A stretch of 64,000 nucleotides of DNA, taken from the IMG/VR virus record IMGVR_UViG_3300048586_000294, positions 1 to 64,000 of that record, one strand, 5' to 3'. Each line of letters opens with the position of its first letter. Within the stretch, counting starts at the first letter, position 1. A program made the position numbers and the translations under genes. A model generated the notes under the pieces. That model searched no databases. It was not told where the DNA came from and worked only from the letters and a program-made list of their open reading frames with translations. Origin of the DNA: a virus. Shown in pieces: positions 58,461 to 64,000 of this stretch.

Positions 58461-59678
58461 ATGAACTCGACTGATTTGGTAATTGAGTGCAACGCGCCCG
58501 AGCAGGCCAAGGACAGCAAGGAAGATAGCCAAGGTCTGGGCCTACCCAAGTTCAACCTCCAGTTGTTCGAGTACAAGCACAATGACCCTCATGTGTACGG
58601 CGTAGCCATGTCTGCCAAAAACAAGGTGACGATTAGCCCGATGGGTTCCCATGCCAAGAGCATCCTGAAACGGGCGCTGATTGGCGTGGATGACAGCCGC
58701 TGGTTGGGTGGCCGTGTCCATGGCCTGCTCGATGCCAACGACTTGGTACGGGCCTATCAAGGCGAGGATGACGTGTACCGGCAGCGTACCAAAGACCCCG
58801 AGCTTGATACCGCAGTGACCTTGCTGATCGACATGAGCGGTAGCATGAAGGGCGAGCGGATTGAATGGGCCACCAAGACTGCGCTGATGTTGGGTGATGC
58901 ACTCGACTCGCTGGGGGTGCCGCTGGAGATCCTGGGGCACACCACCATGGCCCTGCATAACTACGCGCTCTATCCCAAGGGGGATGTGGATCAGGTGTTC
59001 GAGTTTGCCAACACCAACCGCCACCCAGAGCTTGCCCAGTTTAAGTTTCAGAACGCCGACCAGACGGGCAAGCGGTTGAAGGGAGGGCGCAGTGGCAAGG
59101 TGGTCGAACGGCTGGCTATCAAGGCGTATGAGCGGTATGTACTGGGTCATTCTCTGAGCGCTGAAGAGGTACACGCACTGGGCTGTGCGTTGACGAGTGC
59201 CCCAAGGTACATCTCATCGGACCCGTTGGTGATGTTTAATTTGCTAGGGTTTGGGGTGAGGATTAGAAACGCCCGAGATGTGATCGAAAGGTTGCCATAT
59301 TTAGTGGGTGTGTATGGAGAAAATAATATAGATCCGAGAGCTATTGAATTTGCAGTCAATAGAATTAAGGTCTGTAAACAGAAGCGGAAAATAATTTTAA
59401 TGCTATGTGACGGCATCCCATATGCGCGTGGGATGTTATCTAAATCATTGAATAACTACACTGTTGCCGCCACGATCGAGGCACAGAAACAAGATGTAAC
59501 AATTATTGCCATCGGGTTCGGGGAATCTAAAGTTGCAGAGTTTTTCCATAATCATGTAGCATTAGGCTCAATCGGGCAGATGGAGGATGTTGTTCTTTCT
59601 GTTGTCAGAAAAGTGTTAAGGGCGTCACAAACCGGCTCGAAGTGTACTATGGTTGGTGGTGCGGGGATGAGAGTATGA
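58461..59678 (+). CDS. CobT-like VWA-domain protein
   Basis: 405 residues. MIDAS motif LLIDMSGSM with DxSxS at Asp124, Ser126, Ser128. The second half follows the CobT order: EILGHTT, GENNIDPRAIEFAVNRI, IILMLCDGIPYARG, AIEAQKQDVTIIAIGFGESK. A segment of about 60 residues (RYVLGHSLSAEEVHALGCAL ...) sits in the region where CobT has a short link. Expected partner of the AAA+ ATPase. The last about 450 bp (from 59220) are clearly AT-richer than the rest, a sign of recombination. ATG 58461 has better spacing from GGAG than 58455. Confidence 0.85.
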   Translation: MNSTDLVIECNAPEQAKDSKEDSQGLGLPKFNLQLFEYKHNDPHVYGVAMSAKNKVTISPMGSHAKSILKRALIGVDDSRWLGGRVHGLLDANDLVRAYQGEDDVYRQRTKDPELDTAVTLLIDMSGSMKGERIEWATKTALMLGDALDSLGVPLEILGHTTMALHNYALYPKGDVDQVFEFANTNRHPELAQFKFQNADQTGKRLKGGRSGKVVERLAIKAYERYVLGHSLSAEEVHALGCALTSAPRYISSDPLVMFNLLGFGVRIRNARDVIERLPYLVGVYGENNIDPRAIEFAVNRIKVCKQKRKIILMLCDGIPYARGMLSKSLNNYTVAATIEAQKQDVTIIAIGFGESKVAEFFHNHVALGSIGQMEDVVLSVVRKVLRASQTGSKCTMVGGAGMRV

Positions 59679-59881
59679 AGGCGAGACCGACTCTAAAGAT
59701 CAGGCTTAGCTGGATTAGGATGGCCCCCTCACACAGGCGGAGTCTTGTAAAGAACCCCAATTGGTGGGTTCTTGTCGCCCTGCGGGTCAAGGCAGGCGTG
59801 AAAATAGAGGATGCAATCAGCCAAGTTGAGAGTGAGTGCGAGGCTAGATTTGCAGCTTTGCGAAAAGCTAATGGAGTTTAA
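59675..59881 (+). CDS. Hypothetical protein, 68 aa
   Basis: A basic N-terminus (MKARPTLKIRLSWIRMAPSH), then WWVLVALRVKAGVKIEDAIS and an acidic helix. Unknown. ATGA overlap with the VWA gene. Confidence 0.62.
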   Translation: MKARPTLKIRLSWIRMAPSHRRSLVKNPNWWVLVALRVKAGVKIEDAISQVESECEARFAALRKANGV

Positions 59882-59882
59882 G

Positions 59883-60437
59883 ATGGGTGATTTAGAACTA
59901 GAACAAATCCTGCACAAGTTTCAAGGTTTGGAACTGCAAAACCGCGTTTTGGATAAGAAGTTTTCCAACCTCATGGAAGACCATTCCAAGGCGATGGACA
60001 CCATAAGGCAGCTCGAAGCGGGTCTGTCTGAAATGAAGCATCAGTTAGCTGCATTTGGCGCAGCTCCATCCCATGATAACGACTCGCTACGTGTCCTTAG
60101 TGATTTGACCCCACGCCAGCATGTGATCCTGCAATTGTTTATTGAAGGATTTAACTACGACCAGATGGCTAATCGGATTGGTGTTTCAATCAACACGATC
60201 AAGACGCAAGCCAAAGCCATTAGAACCAAGTGGGGTGTCGATAATCGCTCCGACCTGATATTCAAGGCGCGCCGTGCAATTGGTAGCGTTGCCGATAATG
60301 TCTATGTCGAGATCAGCGGCGGCTTGCCGAAGAACTGGGGTGAAGAGTACGCTCACTTGGCCAAGGAAGAAGACCCGAACTATGTGTTGTACCGGCCAAG
60401 CAAAGGGAGAGGTGCAGGACATGGCGAAGAAGACTGA
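59883..60437 (+). CDS. Coiled-coil LuxR-type helix-turn-helix regulator
   Basis: 184 residues. Residues 1-55 form a coiled coil (dimerisation). Residues about 80-135 are a LuxR/GerE HTH: LTPRQHVILQLFIEGFNYDQ, MANRIGVSINTIKTQ, KWGVDNRSDLI. No receiver or autoinducer domain is present, so control is by other means. It overlaps the second recombinase gene by 17 nt. It is a candidate activator of phage promoters, including the RGGACGA sites (speculative). Confidence 0.78.
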   Translation: MGDLELEQILHKFQGLELQNRVLDKKFSNLMEDHSKAMDTIRQLEAGLSEMKHQLAAFGAAPSHDNDSLRVLSDLTPRQHVILQLFIEGFNYDQMANRIGVSINTIKTQAKAIRTKWGVDNRSDLIFKARRAIGSVADNVYVEISGGLPKNWGEEYAHLAKEEDPNYVLYRPSKGRGAGHGEED

Positions 60438-61275
60438 TAGCAGGGGACGTGCCACACACACGTCCTCGCCAACCATGGCACACGCTGCCGAACGTTATCT
60501 CTCCGATAGAGAAAGGTCAAAATCGACCTCCCATATCGTTTCGAAACTGGCCCCTTTCTGGGGTCAGTTTCGTTTGGAGGAGGTGACGCAGCGGGTGATG
60601 GATGATTATGCCAAGGGATTGGCTGACATGGCCCAGGCGACAAGGGCAAGGATGTGCAGGCAGGCTCGCACGGTGTACCTGTTTGGCTGCCGTGAGTTTG
60701 ACCTTGCGCCCAAGGGGATCAAGGTGCCGACCGAGGGCAGGCACAGGGTCGAGTTCCTGACCAAGGAGGAGCTGGCCAAGTTGTTGGAGGGGCTCACGGA
60801 TGAAGCCAGAGCCATTGCAACCTTCATGGTGTATACCGGTGCACGGTACTGCGAGGCCCGACTGGTTGAAGCTGATGACCTCAAGCAGATGGGCACGGCA
60901 TTGATGTGCCGACTGCGCCACAGGAAGGGACGTGAGACGATTTGGCGCGAACGCTGGGTGCCGGTACACCCACAGGTGGAAGACGCTATTCGGCTGCACG
61001 GTAGCGCGACCGGTGTACTTTGGCGCAATGGTCTGGGTCAACAGTGGCACCAAGATGCAGCTTCGCTTCGCAACCAAATGAAACGGGTGTCGGCCAAGCT
61101 TGGGTTTGAGGCTCGGCCTCATGTGCTGCGGCATACCTTCGGGACGCTACTGGCCAATGAGGGGGGAGACCTGCGGATACTGGCGGAACTGATGGGTCAT
61201 GCCAGCTTGCAGCAAACCCGAAGCTATATTAATGCAGGCAATCAGGAGGCGGCCAAACTGGTCGGGAAGTTATGA
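60421..61275 (+). CDS. Tyrosine recombinase (integrase 2)
   Basis: 284 residues, XerC/D-like size. Catalytic residues: Arg142 in TGARYCEAR, the HVLRHTF box (His234, Arg237), GHASLQQTRSY with Tyr269. An N-terminal SAM-like core-binding domain (ERYLSDRERSKSTSHIVSKL ...). ATG 60421 follows GGGAGAGG; a longer frame from 60274 overlaps the regulator and was rejected. It lies on the other side of the attachment core from integrase 1 once the phage is circular. It could do excision, integration or dimer resolution. Confidence 0.88.
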   Translation: MAKKTDSRGRATHTSSPTMAHAAERYLSDRERSKSTSHIVSKLAPFWGQFRLEEVTQRVMDDYAKGLADMAQATRARMCRQARTVYLFGCREFDLAPKGIKVPTEGRHRVEFLTKEELAKLLEGLTDEARAIATFMVYTGARYCEARLVEADDLKQMGTALMCRLRHRKGRETIWRERWVPVHPQVEDAIRLHGSATGVLWRNGLGQQWHQDAASLRNQMKRVSAKLGFEARPHVLRHTFGTLLANEGGDLRILAELMGHASLQQTRSYINAGNQEAAKLVGKL

Positions 61276-61299
61276 TGACAGGGAAGCAGAATGCAGAAA

Positions 61300-61318
61300 G
61301 GGCTCCATGATGGAGCCC
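61300..61318. terminator. Bidirectional terminator between integrase 2 and phage tRNA-Pro
   Basis: GGGCTCCA-tga-TGGAGCCC, followed on the minus strand by TTTCT, so it can end the tRNA transcript. Confidence 0.8.
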
Positions 61319-61331
61319 TCCTTACTGAATA

Positions 61332-61408
61332 TGGTCGGTGTGAGAGGATTCGAACCTCCGACCCTCAACACCCCATGCTGATGCGCTACCTGGCTGCGCT
61401 ACACACCG
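61332..61408 (-). tRNA. tRNA-Pro (anticodon GGG), phage-borne replacement
   Basis: 77 nt with encoded CCA. Acceptor CGGTGTG/CACACCG, D-stem GCGC/GCGC, anticodon stem TCAGC/GTTGA with loop ATGGGGT (anticodon GGG), T-loop TTCGAAT. It lies inside the prophage, 134 bp from the core. Its anticodon stem differs from the split host gene by a compensatory pair (A-T in place of T-A). Host promoter -35/-10 boxes lie on the same strand upstream, beyond the 5' fragment. Confidence 0.95.
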
Positions 61409-61542
61409 ACGTATCTATCATCTTTGATAAACGAGGGGGGTGGTTAGATAAACCATCTCGTTTAGATGCTGCTAGATAAAATCTGATAAGCTAGGTTATG
61501 TTTTTAATTACATTTCATAGCTTTACGTCAAGTTCTCAACTC
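61409..61542. other. Phage attachment-side region between tRNA-Pro and attR
   Basis: 134 bp, AT-rich, with repeated TAGATAAA/TGATAAA/TTAGAT motifs (about 61426-61482) that may be recombinase arm sites. No gene. Confidence 0.45.
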
Positions 61543-61582
61543 CACCCCATGCAGATGCGCTACCTGGCTGCGCTACACACCG
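61543..61582 (-). pseudogene. 5' part of the split host tRNA-Pro(GGG), with attR core
   Basis: Acceptor 5' strand, D-arm and 5' anticodon stem TCTGC up to the anticodon loop, then the match ends. TCTGC pairs with GTAGA at 82..127 but not with GTTGA of the intact tRNA. 61543-61551 is the 9-bp core shared with attL. Confidence 0.88.
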
Positions 61583-61610
61583 ACGAGGTCAGTTCGAGCT
61601 GACGAAAGGG

Positions 61611-61639
61611 AGTCTAATGATATGGATTGGTTGGTGCAA
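61611..61639 (-). promoter_or_regulatory. Host tRNA-Pro promoter
   Basis: On the minus strand TTGCAC (61639-61634), 17-nt spacer, TAGACT (61616-61611), about 28 bp before the tRNA 5' end at 61582. It now faces the 5' fragment and, 174 bp further, the phage tRNA-Pro. Confidence 0.6.
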
Positions 61640-61696
61640 CTCCTTTTTTATCAGGGAGATGCCGACTGCTTCTTTATTGTGCAACCAAGATGTAGC

Positions 61697-61725
61697 TTGG
61701 GGCTGCAGGTGAGATTTGGCATAAT
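61697..61725 (+). promoter_or_regulatory. Candidate tadA promoter
   Basis: TTGGGG (61697-61702), 17 nt, CATAAT (61720-61725). The following about 130-nt leader holds a GGGTGAT/ATCACCC stem and other GC-rich hairpins. Confidence 0.5.
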
Positions 61726-61857
61726 CGCCGCCCCGTGTTGTGGTGCGCGCAGCCACTGCCAGGCGCGCAGCCTCGCCGGGTGATCATGCTCGTTGTCATC
61801 ACCCGCCGGGCAGGGACCTGTCCCGGAGAACCACATCCGCATAAAGAGAAGAGACGG

Positions 61858-61902
61858 ATGAGCGCCATCAGTCAGGCCGGGAGGCAGGGCAAACCGTCAT
61901 GA
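61858..61902 (+). CDS. Leader peptide frame, 14 aa
   Basis: MSAISQAGRQGKPS, with GAAGAGA before ATG and an ATGA overlap with the next frame. First link of a four-frame overlapping chain leading to tadA. Confidence 0.4.
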   Translation: MSAISQAGRQGKPS

Positions 61903-61928
61903 ACATGCTGTCGAGAGAGGACAAGGGC

Positions 61929-62814
<886 letters not shown>

Positions 62815-62964
62815 GGCCAACGGGGGGGAGCCGCCTTGCCCCGCGTTTGATGCCTTCATATATCCCCATATAAAACAGATGGTTAGCACTGCTGATTGCC
62901 CACAACATCCTGCCTGAATGCCCCTCAAAATAGCCTATTCGCAGAGGGCCTTGATGTAACAAAA

Positions 62965-62987
62965 CTGTCATGCAACCGCCATATAAT
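62965..62987 (+). promoter_or_regulatory. Pho box and -10 of the pst operon
   Basis: CTGTCAT-gcaa-CCGCCAT (62965-62982) resembles a PhoB site (7-bp repeat, 4-nt spacer; second repeat 5/7), directly followed by TATAAT (62982-62987). Implies phosphate-starvation control of the gene at 63019. Confidence 0.6.
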
Positions 62988-63018
62988 GCCGCCAAGCTAG
63001 CGCACATTGAGGTCTTGC

Positions 63019-64000
63019 ATGTCATCGGAATCGATAAACTTGGGTATGGCGGGCAGTAGAAAGCGCCGTATCAAGGATAAGTTGGCCAAGTACGGGGTCA
63101 CCGCAGGTGGTGCCCTGGTGCTGGTGGCCCTGTTGCTCATTTTCTTCTACCTGCTCTATGTGGTGAAACCCATCTTCAATGGTGCCACGATGGAGCCGAC
63201 CGCGTCGTTTACGCTGCCCCTTGAGGGCAAGACGGCCTGGCTTGGGGTAGAGGAGCAGAACGAGATTGGCTATCGCTTCAGCGACAAGGGGCTGGTCAAC
63301 TTCTTCGCCGTCCAGGGGGATGGCAAGGTCAAGGTGGGGCAGGCCCTGGGTCAGGCCCAGGTTGCCGGCGACATCACTACGGTCGCGTCACCCGCGCCGG
63401 GTCAGAAGCTCATCGCTTACGGTTTTGCCGATGGCACAGCGCTGGTGATGCAGCCCTACTTCAAGGTCTCCTATCCCAACGATGTGCGGGTCATAGAACC
63501 CAGCCTGCAGTATCCCTTCGGTGAAACACCAGTGGTGATTGATCCGCAAGGAAAAGCGTTGCAGCTGATGGTGTTCGCGGCGACCAAGGAGAAGATGGCC
63601 ACCGCCGCTGTGACCGAGGATGGTCGCGGCGTGATGACGGTGATGACCGGCGAGGAAAATTTCCTCTCCGGCGAGGTGGAGTGGAGCGTCCAGAACTACA
63701 GCATTCCCTCCCTGCCGCGTCATGTGGATCAGCTGTTGCTGACCCCCAATCTGCGCATCCTGTTCGTGCGTGACGGCAACCGCCTCTCTGTCTACGACAT
63801 CCACAACCTCAATGACATCTCCCTGCGCAACGTCATGGAGATCAATGCCCCCAATGCCAACGTGACCCGGGTTGAGCTGCTCTCCGGTGCCTCCTCCCTG
63901 CTGGTGGGCAACGACAACGGCGTCATCTCCCAGTGGTTTGAAGTGGCCAAGGATGGCAAGCGCCAGTTCACCCAAATTCGTGACTTCAAGGGCGATGGCC
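63019..64000 (+). CDS. pstC: Phosphate ABC transporter permease PstC, long form (partial)
   Basis: The first 327 residues, cut by the window end. Short cytoplasmic start with basic residues, a membrane helix (about 33-52, LVLVALLLIFFYLLYVV), then a large extracytoplasmic beta-rich domain still running at the edge. E. coli PstC (319 residues) lacks this domain; Vibrio, Shewanella and Aeromonas have long PstC proteins of about 730 residues. With PstA and PstB it should import phosphate. A Pho box lies 37-54 bp upstream; no pstS is seen before it. Confidence 0.8.
   Translation, partial: MSSESINLGMAGSRKRRIKDKLAKYGVTAGGALVLVALLLIFFYLLYVVKPIFNGATMEPTASFTLPLEGKTAWLGVEEQNEIGYRFSDKGLVNFFAVQGDGKVKVGQALGQAQVAGDITTVASPAPGQKLIAYGFADGTALVMQPYFKVSYPNDVRVIEPSLQYPFGETPVVIDPQGKALQLMVFAATKEKMATAAVTEDGRGVMTVMTGEENFLSGEVEWSVQNYSIPSLPRHVDQLLLTPNLRILFVRDGNRLSVYDIHNLNDISLRNVMEINAPNANVTRVELLSGASSLLVGNDNGVISQWFEVAKDGKRQFTQIRDFKGDG

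Larger units (their letters stand above)
128..61551. mobile_element. Integrated temperate podovirus-like prophage, about 61.4 kb
   Basis: The element is bounded by the 9-bp repeats at 119-127 and 61543-61551, which split a tRNA-Pro gene. It carries two tyrosine recombinases at its ends, replication and recombination genes, a full packaging and structural set and lysis-type genes. Long internal virion proteins, a P22-like tail protein and absence of recognisable tape-measure, sheath or baseplate genes suggest a short-tailed phage. The late block (10-49.6 kb) is on the minus strand and the accessory arm (50-61.3 kb) on the plus strand. Most genes look intact; the clearest damage is in the 34.4-39.2 kb insert. 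Confidence 0.9.

Noticed and set aside
81-61377. 47-bp direct repeat (one mismatch) of the tRNA 3' end at 81-127 and 61331-61377 as the attachment sites
   Set aside because: This simple model leaves the 5' tRNA fragment at 61543-61582 unexplained and puts 61378-61542 outside the phage. The stem covariation shows that 82-127 belongs with 61543-61582, so the core is the 9-mer in the anticodon loop.
61651-61868. Minus-strand frames upstream of tadA
   Set aside because: They run against a promoter and structured leader, with Cys-rich random-looking products.

Overview
The window is about 61.4 kb of an integrated temperate tailed phage (roughly 128..61551) in a chromosome that looks like Aeromonas or a close gammaproteobacterium. 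The host assignment is an inference from high GC, tadA, and a long-form pstC preceded by a Pho box. Chromosomal sequence remains at 1..127 (a tRNA-Pro terminator and the 3' part of that tRNA gene) and from 61552 onward (the 5' part of the same gene, tadA, then the start of pstC). The phage entered the anticodon loop of tRNA-Pro(GGG), split it, and carries its own complete tRNA-Pro(GGG) at 61332..61408.

Layout. Left end: tyrosine integrase 1 (+), then a leftward early operon 4603->1488 of small proteins linked by overlapping start and stop codons, ending with a PD-(D/E)XK nuclease and a Rha-type protein. Replication and recombination: a leftward Cro-like protein plus a PrimPol-helicase, and a rightward set with a Sak4-like ATPase, an SSB-like protein and a Cas4/RecB-like nuclease. 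Late genes (49577->10010, minus strand): small and large terminase, portal, tail fibre with S74 chaperone, holin, other lysis-type genes, scaffold, SU10-type capsid protein, tail hub and fibre proteins, three long internal virion proteins and a 3070-residue protein with an HExxH site. A GNAT protein, an H-NS-like protein and a two-helix membrane protein lie among them. Giant internal proteins with no visible tape-measure or contractile tail genes point to a podovirus, with an overall plan recalling Bcep22-like temperate phages (inference). An insert at about 34.4-39.2 kb splits the lysis genes and holds a Big2/RCC1-repeat lipoprotein, an OmpA fragment and a decayed IS5-type transposase.

Right arm (+, 50.0-61.3 kb): many small unknown genes, a C5-cytosine methyltransferase, a SAM-methyltransferase-like protein, a CobS-like AAA+ ATPase with a CobT-like VWA protein, a LuxR-type regulator and a second tyrosine recombinase next to the phage tRNA.

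Regulation. Each late transcription unit is preceded on the minus strand by a shared RGGACGA box 16-19 nt from a -10-like hexamer, forming a candidate late-promoter family. Four of these sit on hairpins arranged so that read-through RNA, but not promoter-initiated RNA, should fold over or terminate before the downstream gene. In the right arm, genes are separated by intrinsic terminators running directly into a near-identical ribosome-binding leader, and a two-hairpin element with covarying stems occurs three times. No canonical CI-type repressor was recognised.

Outside the phage, tadA is preceded by two degenerate 173-bp copies of its own 5' end, joined by a chain of 4-nt start/stop overlaps.
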